Shown: piece by piece, positions 17,259 to 27,172 of the stretch | Numbering within the stretch: position 1 is the stretch's first letter | How the letters are laid out: the number at the start of each line of letters is the position of its first letter | From: Rhodanobacter sp. C03 | GTDB lineage: Bacteria > Pseudomonadota > Gammaproteobacteria > Xanthomonadales > Rhodanobacteraceae | Length of the DNA: 64,000 bases | Direction: 5' to 3' | Assembly (NCBI RefSeq): GCF_002001175.1 | Contig: NZ_MUNT01000002.1 | Span: forward strand, 1 to 64,000 | Notes under the pieces: model-generated | Databases searched by the model: none | What the model saw: the letters and a program-made list of their open reading frames with translations, nothing else | Told to the model about the DNA's origin: nothing | Made by a program: the position numbers and the translations under genes

Positions 17259-18878
17259 CTAGCTAAGCCCAGCTGTGCTCCCGGTGCCGTTCGTACCGTC
17301 TCCTTGTCGGCCGGCGGACGCACCAAGACCAAAGTCAAAAAAAGACAGCGTGGCGCGAGCACTTTCAGACTGATTGTTGCAACTCTGTATGAATGGGGAT
17401 GCTTGGGAAAAATCTTCCGGTATCGGGCTATCAAATGTCTTTAGCGCAAGTTTTCGAAACGCATCCAACGTGAGGTAGATGATCTTTGTCCTACCACACA
17501 TTCCAGTGGTGAGGTAGCCTTTGTTCATCAGGTGATCGATGGCCGGCTGAAAATATCGGACGCCCGCACGGGTGGAGGGTGGTCCTCCGTTCAGGGCACC
17601 GTTGTAGAGAACCTGCGTACTCCCCTTCACCCAATATTTTTTGTACAAATGCTTGAGCACGAGCCATGCGTCCTCGACGGTCCTGGTCAGACCATCATCT
17701 TCGTCGAAGATTCGTTTGTGTTCTACGAGATAAAAAAAGGCAACGTCGATTGCGCTGCGCATAGTTTCTTTTTGAATGATCGTGCTGTTGCTATAGAAGA
17801 AGAAGTGGAAGATGCCCGCGATGCGCGTCGCGTTCTCCATGTATTTTCCAGCGAAAGGCTTGATGCCAACGTACCTACCGCCGGGCTCCATCTCACGTTT
17901 AATTGCCTTGAACTCTTGATCCCAAAGCAATTCAGCTTCGGGTGACAGAGTCAGAATCGTTTGTGAAACGTCATTCGCGGCAAAACGAATGTCAGCTTCA
18001 GTCAGAGCTTCCACCATCCGATCATGATACGCACTTGATACTTTCCAAGCTCTGAGGCTCTCATCGCTGTCGATGGGTGTTGTGGTCGCCATGGCGATCA
18101 AGGTGCGCGCAGTGAAGCCTGATCCTGCTGCCGCGCCCCTATTCCGTTTGATGAATTGCTTGAAAAAGATTGGCTGTGTAACGAAGAGGATTGCCAGATA
18201 GGGGTTGTCAATGACGTACTTGGCGACGGCGCTTTCATACGAGGATGAATTCTTCCCGTCCCAGAACGTGCAAAACAAGTCGATCAACTCCATCATTTCA
18301 CTATCGAAGATTGACTTCGCCTCGGCGTGAGCAAGGATGACTCGGTTGCGCTTGCCGTTCATGGCTTTCATGAAAGCGACACTGCTCATGCCTTGAATCA
18401 TGCAGATGCGACGGAGAGGCTCTTCTGGCTTGTTTTCCTCGTGAGCTTCACGATCTGAACAGAAATGATCGTCTGGTTCACCAAGTTGCATAGCTTTGAC
18501 GATGGCGTTCTTCAAGACGTTGTCCTTGATCTTCCAGTACTCCATGGCACGCGCAAAGCGTTTCGTCGCTAAATCAAGAGCTAAATTGCCGAACTTGTCG
18601 TGGCGCAGTATTTCCTTGAACAGTTCATCGAACACAGGGGACTTACCGATGCTCGACTCGGCAACGATAATTCCATACACCATGAGTGGGCTGACCATGC
18701 CGTCATGATGTTCGACCACTGCGCGAGACATACAGGCTGCTGACATCGCCAGGAGAGCCGTGGTGAGCACCATTTCGTATGAAAAGATGCGACTTGCCGA
18801 TCGTTGACGGACAAGTTCACTTAGGACGGGCGGGAGTGCGTCGATAACTTCTGACGGAAGACGGTGAGAGGCGCTCAT
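17259..18878 (-). CDS. DUF3987 (YfjI)-like protein of a mobile element
   Basis: A 539-residue protein resembling the YfjI/DUF3987 family found in prophages and integrative elements, where it is thought to be a primase-helicase-associated or replication-related protein. The N-terminal part contains LTTALLAMSAACMS and SPLMVYGIIVAESSIGKSPVFDEL, where SSIGKS looks like a modified Walker A, followed by FCTFWDGKNSSSYESA and NPYLAILFVTQPIFF, the usual order in this family. The start at 18878 overlaps the preceding stop as ATGA; the longer frame lacks a better site. Last gene of a four-gene operon. Its base composition is poorer in GC than the core genes on either side, a sign of transfer. Confidence 0.6.
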   Translation of the reverse strand: MSASHRLPSEVIDALPPVLSELVRQRSASRIFSYEMVLTTALLAMSAACMSRAVVEHHDGMVSPLMVYGIIVAESSIGKSPVFDELFKEILRHDKFGNLALDLATKRFARAMEYWKIKDNVLKNAIVKAMQLGEPDDHFCSDREAHEENKPEEPLRRICMIQGMSSVAFMKAMNGKRNRVILAHAEAKSIFDSEMMELIDLFCTFWDGKNSSSYESAVAKYVIDNPYLAILFVTQPIFFKQFIKRNRGAAAGSGFTARTLIAMATTTPIDSDESLRAWKVSSAYHDRMVEALTEADIRFAANDVSQTILTLSPEAELLWDQEFKAIKREMEPGGRYVGIKPFAGKYMENATRIAGIFHFFFYSNSTIIQKETMRSAIDVAFFYLVEHKRIFDEDDGLTRTVEDAWLVLKHLYKKYWVKGSTQVLYNGALNGGPPSTRAGVRYFQPAIDHLMNKGYLTTGMCGRTKIIYLTLDAFRKLALKTFDSPIPEDFSQASPFIQSCNNQSESARATLSFFDFGLGASAGRQGDGTNGTGSTAGLS

Positions 18879-19213
18879 GGCGCCCCGATCCCGTCGTTCG
18901 TGGAGTTTGGTGGTTTCCCGCCACATACCTCATCCGTCTGATTGGTGCGAGAACGGCGTTTGCGTTCTGTCTCGAACTTCTTCTTGAACGTTGCTGCCGA
19001 CATCGAAAGACCACCCGTCGCGAGGGCTAAGCGGAGGTCTTTGAGCGAAACGCCATGCTCGATCAGTGCTGCAATTTCATCGTAATGCGCCTCGAAATCC
19101 TTCTGCTTACGGCGGCGTTGGTTCGGCTGAAGCTCGCGTAAGGCCAACGTGATCGGACTCACCGACTTCTCGTCAGATTCAAGCCCGCGAATGACGTTAT
19201 TGTTCAGGCTCAT
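18875..19213 (-). CDS. Small basic protein with predicted helical DNA-binding region
   Basis: A 112-residue protein of no firmly recognised family. The middle (DEIAALIEHGVSLKDLRLALATGGLSMSAATFKKKFE) looks like a helix-turn-helix and resembles the ribbon or helical part of TraK-like mobilisation accessory proteins, in which ALI..G.SL..L...L..G...S..TFKK recurs. A tract of Lys/Arg follows (ETERKRRSRTN). It overlaps both neighbours by 4 nt, and the ATG at 19213 is fixed by that overlap. An accessory role in relaxosome formation or element regulation is inference from context. Confidence 0.55.
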   Translation of the reverse strand: MSLNNNVIRGLESDEKSVSPITLALRELQPNQRRRKQKDFEAHYDEIAALIEHGVSLKDLRLALATGGLSMSAATFKKKFETERKRRSRTNQTDEVCGGKPPNSTNDGIGAP

Positions 19214-19611
19214 GGCGTCACCTTCCGGCGTGCTTTCGGGCTGGCTATGAAGGCATCTGCCGATTGGCATGTGCGAGCCTCCAAGCGGCGGAACCACTCC
19301 TCGATATCTGCCGCCAACCAGAGCTTCTTCCCCGCGTTGATGCGCGGTTTCGGCAGCTGGTGCCAAGGAAATGGTGGCTTCGCGTCGGCGTTGAGTTGCT
19401 TTCCCTCAGCATCGTGGATAGGCACGAGGTCATTGCCGTACGCCCAGGATTTCGAACGACCGATGCGCTTAAGGATGTCACTTTGCGCCATAAGGCCAGA
19501 GTGTGCATTCGATCGGCCAATGGCACTCACGCTGTCGGCACATTCGCTGCGCATGGGAAGGCAGTTGCTAGAAGGTACGCTAGTAAAGTTTTCCGGATAC
19601 GGTGCGTTCAT
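19210..19611 (-). CDS. AlpA-like small DNA-binding protein (putative excisionase/regulator)
   Basis: A 133-residue protein. The segment MAQSDILKRIGRSKSWAYGNDLVP followed by PFPWHQLPKPRINAGKKLWLAADIEEWFRRLE has the pattern of AlpA/MerR-type winged helix proteins (helix-turn-helix, then a wing with W.ADIEEW), common excisionases and regulators of integrative elements. The first 40 residues are a low-complexity extension, and an internal ATG at MAQS is an alternative start. The first ATG is kept because it forms the ATGA overlap with the upstream stop. Second gene of the four-gene operon. Confidence 0.6.
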   Translation of the reverse strand: MNAPYPENFTSVPSSNCLPMRSECADSVSAIGRSNAHSGLMAQSDILKRIGRSKSWAYGNDLVPIHDAEGKQLNADAKPPFPWHQLPKPRINAGKKLWLAADIEEWFRRLEARTCQSADAFIASPKARRKVTP

Positions 19612-20420
19612 TTCGAGTCCCCTGTGATCAGCTCAATGGCCATGTGGATCGGCGGTGGCACAAGGTCGAACAAGCACCCGGGATAATTTGTGGACGCCAA
19701 CTCGAACAGCGCTTCGATGACTTCGTCCGGCACAAGCTCTCGAAACTCAGGCGTGTGTGGCTCAAAACCTCCATGGCGCAACAACACCGGATCGATCGGG
19801 TGGGCATGCACAGTGTCCCCGTCGCGATGCAGGTAAAGCACCCAGTCGCCGTGGACACCGAAAGTGACATCGGGCATGTCGGCCGCACGCGCCCGCTTGG
19901 CAAACTCCCCCAAGAAAGCCGGCCCAGACGCATAGACCCTGTACTCATCCGGGCTTGTCCCATCGTTGCCCTGCGTGGCGGAGTTTCCGCTGTCCCAAAC
20001 CGCTTCAAAGGAGTCGAAACCGAAGGACTCTGCGAGTTCGTTCAACGCGCGATAAAACTGCTTCAAGTCATCGCGGTTATGGAAACCAAATTCGCGAGCA
20101 GCCTCGTTCTCTCGCCCCAGAGGGTCATTGAGCAGCTCAAGAGCGTCCCATATTGGTCGGAATCGATTGATTCGCTCGGCATGGTTGCAAAACGCCCTGT
20201 AGCTGCTCGGGATCGGCAAGAACCCGAAATGGGCACTCGCCAGCAGCTGGTAGAGTGAGATTGGCTCCGAACCATTGAGAGCTGAAGTGAGCTGCGACAC
20301 CGAAAAGGGTGCCGGTATAAACAAGGACTCGGGGAAGATGTCGAGCTGTGTGAGCACAGCCTCGAGTACGGCTTTGTCGTCGTCGTTAAGGACAAACGAC
20401 GGTTTGGCGTTGGTATTCAT
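19608..20420 (-). CDS. Hypothetical protein, first gene of the mobile-element operon
   Basis: A 270-residue acidic soluble protein of no recognised family. It has no signal peptide or transmembrane stretch. It contains HGDWVLYLHRDGDTVHAHPIDPVLLRHGG and a proline-rich end with two short hydrophobic segments. It is the first gene of an operon whose four members overlap by exactly 4 nt each (ATGA), arguing for a conserved functional unit. No function is proposed. Confidence 0.6.
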   Translation of the reverse strand: MNTNAKPSFVLNDDDKAVLEAVLTQLDIFPESLFIPAPFSVSQLTSALNGSEPISLYQLLASAHFGFLPIPSSYRAFCNHAERINRFRPIWDALELLNDPLGRENEAAREFGFHNRDDLKQFYRALNELAESFGFDSFEAVWDSGNSATQGNDGTSPDEYRVYASGPAFLGEFAKRARAADMPDVTFGVHGDWVLYLHRDGDTVHAHPIDPVLLRHGGFEPHTPEFRELVPDEVIEALFELASTNYPGCLFDLVPPPIHMAIELITGDSK

Positions 20421-21000
20421 AGTTGCCTCAAGCGCAGGTTATGGAAACGCACGCAACCTAGCTATACGCAAGATCACGCACGATCGACCTGTGAGGCATC
20501 ACGCCACTCGAGCCCCAGTTTAAGGGCTGCTGATGGAACCAGCGGTGACAGGCTAATCGATGATTCCTTCATCAGTCAATACCACTACATTGCTTCTCGC
20601 GAAGAGATACGTGCACAGCACTGCGTTGTCGCAGTCTTATATTTCGTAGCGTGTCATTGACTCATCACTGGATCACTCATTGAAGCCGACGTAGCTCGAC
20701 AGGAGGGCCAGTGAAAGCATGTCCCATGCGGCTCTGAGCCCATCGGTATGGCGCTCAAAGCAGCTCTGGTAGCTGTCGTGGTCAAAGGATGTGGTTCGGA
20801 TTCCGTGCTGGCTCACGTGTTGATAGCGGTCTATGTAGATTTGTTTTTCTTCTACCTAACTGATACGTCACTGGAGATTCGTATGGATAGTTTAAAAGGC
20901 ATGTTTGGTGAGGGGATCTCGCGGGGCTGGGTGTGGACCGATCCGAACCATGTCATCTTTGAGACGATAGTGAACAGTGTCTGCTAGCACCGTAGAGATA
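20421..21000. other. Intergenic region at the right end of the mobile element
   Basis: About 580 bases that should contain the promoter of the leftward four-gene operon and then lead to the tRNA fragment. Small ORFs on both strands (20748-20987 plus; 20892-21077 minus) look spurious; the minus one is mostly antisense to the tRNA remnant. The hexamer GCGGGG at 20921-20926 could pair with the acceptor strand of the remnant. Confidence 0.4.
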
Positions 21001-21028
21001 GAGGGTTCGATTCCCTCCCCCCGCGCCA
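21001..21028 (+). other. tRNA 3'-end fragment, probable att site of an integrated island
   Basis: A five-base T stem GAGGG/CCCTC encloses the loop TTCGATT. Seven bases CCCCCGC, a discriminator G and an encoded CCA follow with exact tRNA spacing. No anticodon or D arm precedes it at tRNA distance. A 3' remnant followed immediately by a terminator is what a tRNA-targeting integrase leaves at the distal end of an island. The identity of the parent tRNA is not clear from this piece. Confidence 0.65.
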
Positions 21029-21033
21029 ACTTC

Positions 21034-21060
21034 AAAAACCGCCCAAGGGCGGTTTTTTTT
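21034..21060 (+). terminator. Rho-independent terminator after the tRNA remnant
   Basis: Arms CCGCCC and GGGCGG with an AA loop, flanked by A5 and followed by T8; a strong terminator, probably that of the original tRNA gene. Confidence 0.85.
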
Positions 21061-21444
21061 GTTTCGTCTTGCAACACTAACTCTCCACAGATGTGGGGAT
21101 TCGGGGTTCACATGAGCCCCTTCCCCGCCATGCTGACGCGTTAATTTGCCGTCACCGCGATGAGGTCCGCGACCTACACGCTGACCAGCCTCAAAACTTC
21201 CATCAGCTATCGGGTTACCTGGCGCAGCTCACCCAGGATCAATATCGCTTGCTTGAATAGTGGCTCGAAATGCGGCAGGGTTTTGGGGTCTCCTACTCGG
21301 CCTTGCGAAGCTCGGCACGTGGCTGTATCAACCCTTGATTCGCGACTAGGACTGAAAATCGAATCCGCTTCACCAGTCCAGAAACGACCTTTCCAAAGGC
21401 CATCCTTGGCATGGGTAAAATCATGGGTAGGTAAATTTCAGCCA
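21061..21444. other. Intergenic region between tRNA remnant and tRNA-Ser
   Basis: 384 bases without an intact gene. A plus-strand frame with a stop inside it (about 21195-21340, containing LSGYLAQLTQDQYRLLE, then stop, then WLEMRQGFGVSYSALRSSA) looks like a possible relic of an element gene, but this is weak. The ORF 21160-21540 runs through tRNA-Ser and is spurious. Confidence 0.35.
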
Positions 21445-21472
21445 CAAAAAAGCCCCGCATTTCAGGGGCTTA
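21445..21472 (-). terminator. Terminator of tRNA-Ser
   Basis: On the minus strand AAGCCCC, the loop TGAAATGC, then GGGGCTT with a T run; it lies 11 nt downstream of the tRNA-Ser 3' end. Confidence 0.8.
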
Positions 21473-21482
21473 GTTGCGTATC

Positions 21483-21575
21483 TGGCGGAGAGAGAGGGAT
21501 TCGAACCCTCGATAAGGCTTTTGACCCTATACTCCCTTAGCAGGGGAGCCCCTTCGGCCACTCGGGCATCTCTCC
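21483..21575 (-). tRNA. tRNA-Ser (anticodon GCU)
   Basis: A 93-nt class II tRNA with acceptor GGAGAGA pairing with TCTCTCC, discriminator G and encoded CCA. The anticodon stem is CTCCC/GGGAG with loop CTGCTAA (anticodon at 21539-21541), reading AGC/AGU serine codons. The long variable arm is as expected for tRNA-Ser, and the T arm is GAGGG-TTCGAAT-CCCTC. It lies just downstream of csrA, as commonly seen in this order. Confidence 0.95.
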
Positions 21576-21652
21576 GGGGTTTTATCCGCATTACTGCGGA
21601 GCCGGCAAGGATACTGGCCGGCGAGGTCCAGGTAAAGTCTTAAATACTGCGA

Positions 21653-21856
21653 TCAGTGTTCGGCCGGCTCATCCGGGACGCTGCCGCCTTCGTGTTCGCC
21701 CTTGATGCGCTGATAAATTTCTTCGCGATGCACGGCAACCGTCTTCGGTGCATTGATGCCGATACGCACCTGATTGCCCTTCACGCCCAGAACGGTAACG
21801 GTCACCTCGTCGCCGATCATCAGGGTCTCACCGACCCTGCGGGTCAGAATCAACAT
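21653..21856 (-). CDS. csrA: Carbon storage regulator CsrA
   Basis: A 67-residue RNA-binding dimeric regulator that binds GGA motifs in mRNA leaders and controls translation and stability of many transcripts. It begins [16 protein letters not shown] and contains the RNA-contacting VGETLMI region and [10 protein letters not shown], nearly invariant in the family. The C-terminal tail ([15 protein letters not shown]) is variable, as usual. AGTAAGAA lies upstream of the ATG. It sits between tRNA-Ser and alaS on the same strand, the canonical gammaproteobacterial arrangement. Confidence 0.96.
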   Translation of the reverse strand: MLILTRRVGETLMIGDEVTVTVLGVKGNQVRIGINAPKTVAVHREEIYQRIKGEHEGGSVPDEPAEH

Positions 21857-22117
21857 GATTTCTTACTCCATTAATGCTGTTGGTCACAGGCCTGCAGATC
21901 GACGGCGCCTCACCCCTGAGCCCATCCATCCACAGTTCGACGATTGATCCGTCGAAGGCCCTACCGCCTTCCCGGCTCACAGCCAAAACACCTCCTGAGC
22001 GTCCTGACTGGCGACGCCACCGTCACGGGCAGCGTCGACACTGCGCCGATACTAACTGAGCCTGATTAGCATGCGCAATGCGCCTGAACACGAACAAATG
22101 GCCTATGCAGGCCGCAT

Positions 22118-24745
22118 TCACTGAGCGGCGATCCAATCCGGCAATGCTGCCAGGATGGCCGGCAGGTTGGGCGCATCCGAGCCGCCGCCCTGGGCCATGT
22201 CAGGCCGACCACCGCCCTTGCCGTCGATCTGTGCGGCGATATGCGCGACCACGCTGCCAGCCTTGATCCGGCCAAGCGCCTTGCCATGCACGCCGGCGAT
22301 CAATGAAACGCGACCATCTGCCGCACCGGCCAGCAGGATCACGCAGTCACCAAGCTGCTGCTTGAGCTGGTCCACGCTGTCGCGCAGCGACTTGGCGTCG
22401 AGCCCTTCCAGCCGCGCGGCGACTACCTTGATGCCCCCGACATCTTTTGCGGAACCGGCCAGATCGGCGGTCGCAGAACCGGCGGCCTTGCTTCGCAGTG
22501 AGTCCAGTTCGCGCTCGAGCTTCTTTTGCCGATCGAACAGCTGGCGCAATTTTTCCACCGCATCGTCGCCACTGCTGGAAAGCAGCTGCGAGAACTCGCC
22601 CAGGCGACGCTCTTCGTCGGCCACGTAAGCGAGTGCGCCAGCGCCAGTCACCGCTTCGATTCGGCGTACGCCGGAAGCCACGCCGGCCTCGCTGACGAGC
22701 TTGAACAGACCGATGTCGCCAGTGCGGCTGACATGAGTGCCGCCGCACAGTTCGGTGGAGAATTCGCCCATCTTCAGCACGCGCACTTCGTCGCCGTACT
22801 TCTCGCCAAACAGCGCCATCGCACCGAACTCGATCGCCTGGTCGTAACCCATGTTGTGCACTTCGGCGGCCGCATTGCGGCGCACCTCGGCATTCACCAT
22901 CGCCTCGACCTGGGCGAGTTCATCGTGGCTCAACGGCTTGAAATGCGAGAAGTCGAAACGCAGACGCTCCGGTGCTACCAGCGAACCTTTCTGCGCCACG
23001 TGATCGCCGAGCACCTTGCGCAAGGCTGCATGCAGCAGATGTGTCGCCGAGTGGTTGAGGATGATCGCCTGACGACGCGAGGCATCCACGCTGGCTTCGA
23101 CGACGTCGCCAGTACGCAGCGGTTGTCCACCCTGCCAGCCGCCAGCGTGACCGAAGAACACGCCACCCATCTTCAGCGTATCGCTGACTTCAAACCGGCC
23201 GGCCGCATTGAGCAACTCACCGGTGTCACCGACCTGGCCACCCGACTCGGCGTAGAACGGCGTACGGTCGAGGATCAGCAGACCTTCCTCGCCGTCGCCA
23301 AGTTGATCGACCTGCTTGCCGCCACGCACGATGCCAAGCACCTTGCTGTCCTGGCTGCGCAGCGCCTCGTAACCGAGGAAAACCGTGGGCTTCAACTGGC
23401 TGGCCAGCTCGGCCGGCATCTGGCCCTTGGCCTCGAAGCGACCAGCGGCGCGGGCGCGCTCGCGCTGTTCGTTCATCGATCGATCGAAACCGTCCATGTC
23501 GACTTCCAGCCCACGCTCACGCGCGATGTCGGCGGTGAGGTCAACCGGGAAGCCATAGGTATCGTACAGGCGGAACGCATCCGCACCGGGAATGATCTTG
23601 CCGGATTTGCCAGCGACCTCATCGAACAGCCGCATGCCGTGTTCCAGCGTCTCGCCGAAGCGCTGTTCCTCGGTGCGCAGCGCCTCCTCGACGAAGGCCT
23701 GTTTCGCGGCCAGCTCCGGATACGCGATGCCCATTTCCTCGACCAGCGGCGCGACCATCTTCCAGAAGAAGTCGCCGCGCACACCGACCATCCAGCCATG
23801 CCGCAGGGCGCGGCGAATGATCCGGCGCAGCACGTAACCGCGACCTTCGTTGGACGGCAGCACACCATCGACGATCAGGAACGAGCAAGCGCGGATGTGG
23901 TCGGCGATCACGCGCAGCGACTTGTTCGCCAGATCCTTCGTACCGGTGAGCTCACCCGCCATACGGATCAGGTGCGCGAACAGATCGATCTCGTAGTTGG
24001 AATGCACATGCTGCAGTACCGCGGCGAGGCGCTCCAGACCCATGCCGGTATCCACGCAAGGTGCCGGCAGCGGGCTCAGCGTGCCATCCGGCGCGCGGTC
24101 GAACTGCATGAACACCAGATTCCAGATCTCGATGTAGCGGTCGCCATCTTCGTCGGGTGAGCCGGGCGGCCCGCCAGCGATGTCGGCACCATGATCAAAG
24201 AAGATCTCGGTGCACGGGCCGCAGGGGCCGGTGTCGGCCATCTGCCAGAAATTGTCGGAGGCGAACGGTGCACCCTTGTTGTCGCCGATCCGCACGATCC
24301 GTTCGGCCGGCACGCCGACTTCCTTGTTCCAGATGTCGAACGCTTCGTCGTCGGTGTGATAGACGGTGACCCACAGCTTGTCCGCCGGCAGCTTGAATAC
24401 GCCGGTCAGCAGCTCCCATGCGTAGATGATCGCATCGCGCTTGAAGTAGTCGCCGAACGACCAGTTGCCGAGCATCTCGAAAAACGTGTGATGGCGTGCG
24501 GTATAGCCCACCGCATCCAGATCGTTGTGCTTGCCGCCGGCGCGCAGGCAGCGCTGCACGTCAGCCGCACGCAGGTAGCCCGGCTTTTCGCTGCCGAGGA
24601 ACACGTTCTTGAACTGCACCATGCCCGAGTTGGTGAACAACAGGGTCGGATCGCTGGCCGGCACCAGCGAGCTGGACGGCACGATGGTGTGGCCCTTGGA
24701 GCGGAAGTAATCGAGAAAGGTGGAGCGGATTTCGGAGGTTTTCAT
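22118..24745 (-). CDS. alaS: Alanyl-tRNA synthetase
   Basis: An 875-residue class II synthetase charging tRNA-Ala. The N-terminal catalytic domain starts [19 protein letters not shown] and includes the motif 2 region [18 protein letters not shown]. The editing domain has the zinc motif [16 protein letters not shown] and [13 protein letters not shown], and the C-terminal DHHA1-like domain ends with [17 protein letters not shown], all standard. Two in-frame ATGs (24754 and 24745) compete; 24745 gives the conserved N-terminus. It lies downstream of recX on the same strand. Confidence 0.96.
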   Translation of the reverse strand: MKTSEIRSTFLDYFRSKGHTIVPSSSLVPASDPTLLFTNSGMVQFKNVFLGSEKPGYLRAADVQRCLRAGGKHNDLDAVGYTARHHTFFEMLGNWSFGDYFKRDAIIYAWELLTGVFKLPADKLWVTVYHTDDEAFDIWNKEVGVPAERIVRIGDNKGAPFASDNFWQMADTGPCGPCTEIFFDHGADIAGGPPGSPDEDGDRYIEIWNLVFMQFDRAPDGTLSPLPAPCVDTGMGLERLAAVLQHVHSNYEIDLFAHLIRMAGELTGTKDLANKSLRVIADHIRACSFLIVDGVLPSNEGRGYVLRRIIRRALRHGWMVGVRGDFFWKMVAPLVEEMGIAYPELAAKQAFVEEALRTEEQRFGETLEHGMRLFDEVAGKSGKIIPGADAFRLYDTYGFPVDLTADIARERGLEVDMDGFDRSMNEQRERARAAGRFEAKGQMPAELASQLKPTVFLGYEALRSQDSKVLGIVRGGKQVDQLGDGEEGLLILDRTPFYAESGGQVGDTGELLNAAGRFEVSDTLKMGGVFFGHAGGWQGGQPLRTGDVVEASVDASRRQAIILNHSATHLLHAALRKVLGDHVAQKGSLVAPERLRFDFSHFKPLSHDELAQVEAMVNAEVRRNAAAEVHNMGYDQAIEFGAMALFGEKYGDEVRVLKMGEFSTELCGGTHVSRTGDIGLFKLVSEAGVASGVRRIEAVTGAGALAYVADEERRLGEFSQLLSSSGDDAVEKLRQLFDRQKKLERELDSLRSKAAGSATADLAGSAKDVGGIKVVAARLEGLDAKSLRDSVDQLKQQLGDCVILLAGAADGRVSLIAGVHGKALGRIKAGSVVAHIAAQIDGKGGGRPDMAQGGGSDAPNLPAILAALPDWIAAQ

Positions 24746-24829
24746 GCGGATCATGGTGGCTGGCGTTAGATGGCCACACCGCGGCCCAGCCACTCGATCA
24801 GTCCATCCATCGCCCCTGGGTGATGGGTT

Positions 24830-25330
24830 TCAGGAAACATCGTCGTCGGCTTCGTCCACATCGGCGTGGGTAACATTCCGTACTGTGGCGGCGGCAAAGC
24901 CGCGGCGCAAGAGGAATTGCGCCCGACGGGTGCGTTCGGCGGGGTCCGCCGTGCCCGCGCCGCCGTAACGGCGACGCAACTGGGCGGCAGCAGAAGCGTC
25001 CCAGTCGACCTCGGCTGCGTCGAGCAGTTCGCGGATACGCGCATCGGACAAACCGTGGGTTTTCAGCTCCATCCGCAATCGCATCGGGCCGTAGCCCTGC
25101 GCGATCCGGCTGCGCAGCAGCACTTCGCCGAAGCGATCATCATCCTGGTATTGCTGCTCGCCGAGACGGTCTATCGCCTCGCTGGTTTCCTCGCCCTCGT
25201 AACCGCCCTGGCGCAGCTTGGTTTTCAGCTCCTTGCGCGAATGTTCCCGGCGCGCCAGCAGCCCGAGCGCCTTATCGTAGGCGCTTCGCTTCGGCTTGGC
25301 CGGATCGTCTTTGCCGGGCGGCCGTTTCAT
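24830..25330 (-). CDS. recX: RecA regulator RecX
   Basis: A 166-residue protein that caps and destabilises RecA filaments. It has the usual helical repeats: AYDKALGLLARREHSRKELKTKLRQGGY, then RFGEVLLRSRIAQGYGPMRLRMELKTHGL and the C-terminal RAQFLLRRGFAAATVRNV. The start MKRPPGKDD is preferred because upstream codons ([12 protein letters not shown]) look like leader sequence. It lies 71 nt downstream of recA, as in most relatives, and is probably cotranscribed by readthrough. Confidence 0.92.
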   Translation of the reverse strand: MKRPPGKDDPAKPKRSAYDKALGLLARREHSRKELKTKLRQGGYEGEETSEAIDRLGEQQYQDDDRFGEVLLRSRIAQGYGPMRLRMELKTHGLSDARIRELLDAAEVDWDASAAAQLRRRYGGAGTADPAERTRRAQFLLRRGFAAATVRNVTHADVDEADDDVS

Positions 25331-25401
25331 GAACATGCAAACGGACATGGCCCGGGCAAGCCGGGCCATGTTTTCCGCAACAGACTGTTACAAGTCACCG
25401 C

Positions 25402-26439
<1,038 letters not shown>

Positions 26440-26573
26440 CGTCTTGTATCCGGTTGGGCTGTGAATGGTGAACATGATGCCCGGATCGGGTCTCACGGGC
26501 TGCGATCAGTCGGATCGCTTGCAGACTGGCAGTATCCCACACCGGTCAAGCCGATCTGAGCGCCCGTGCCAGC

Positions 26574-27083
26574 TCATTCCGTCAGCGTTTTGCGCAAACC
26601 GATGAGCGCCGCCGCCACGGTTTGCCGCCTGACCGCTTCGCGATCACCGGGAAAGTGGAACAACCGCCCATGGCCGTAACCGCCGCGACGCTTCCAGCCG
26701 ATCCAGACCGTACCCACCGGCTTGCCCGGTGTGCCGCCGGACGGCCCGGCGATGCCGGTCACCGCCACCGCCACACCGGCACCAAAGCGCGCCAGCGCGC
26801 CGGAAACCATTTCCAGTACGGTTTCCTCGCTGACCGCGCCGGCATGTTCCAGCGTGCGCGGGTTGACCCCCAGCAACGCTTCCTTCGCCTCGTAGCTGTA
26901 GGTCACCACACCGGCATCGAACCAGGCCGAACTGCCGGGCAGATCGGTCAGCGTCTTGGCGATCCAGCCACCTGTGCAGGATTCGGCCGTGACCAGGGTC
27001 AGCTTGCGTTGCTGCACCTCGGTCGCGACCTCGCCAGCCAGCGCCAGCAATTCGGCATCGGTAGGAACAGACGACAACTCCAT
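26574..27083 (-). CDS. pncC: Nicotinamide-nucleotide amidase (CinA C-terminal family)
   Basis: A 169-residue single-domain CinA_C protein, which deamidates NMN to nicotinic acid mononucleotide in NAD recycling. Diagnostic sequence includes LVTAESCTGGWIAKTLTDLPGSS, AVAVTGIAGPSGGTPGKPVGTVWIG and the helix-rich end. The N-terminal COG1058 domain of full CinA is absent, as in E. coli YgaD/PncC. GGGAG lies 8 nt before the ATG. It is divergent from mutS and upstream of recA on the same strand. Confidence 0.92.
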   Translation of the reverse strand: MELSSVPTDAELLALAGEVATEVQQRKLTLVTAESCTGGWIAKTLTDLPGSSAWFDAGVVTYSYEAKEALLGVNPRTLEHAGAVSEETVLEMVSGALARFGAGVAVAVTGIAGPSGGTPGKPVGTVWIGWKRRGGYGHGRLFHFPGDREAVRRQTVAAALIGLRKTLTE

Positions 27084-27172
27084 GCGAGACTCCCGGACTT
27101 GAATGAGCTTTGCGCCATGCGCAGGGCCATCGTTTTACCCGTTACGCGCGACCACGCCAAGACTTGCATTGC

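Noticed and set aside
20892..21077. Minus-strand ORF of 61 codons at the tRNA remnant
   Set aside because: The peptide (ARGEGIEPSIS) is an antisense translation of the tRNA T-arm region, a common false gene.
21160..21540. Plus-strand ORF of 126 codons ending inside tRNA-Ser
   Set aside because: Its C-terminus (GERGIRTLDKAFD) is an antisense reading of tRNA-Ser; spurious.
22526..24160. Long plus-strand ORF of 544 codons opposite alaS
   Set aside because: It lies fully antisense to a complete alaS gene with all motifs; long antisense frames are expected in high-GC DNA.
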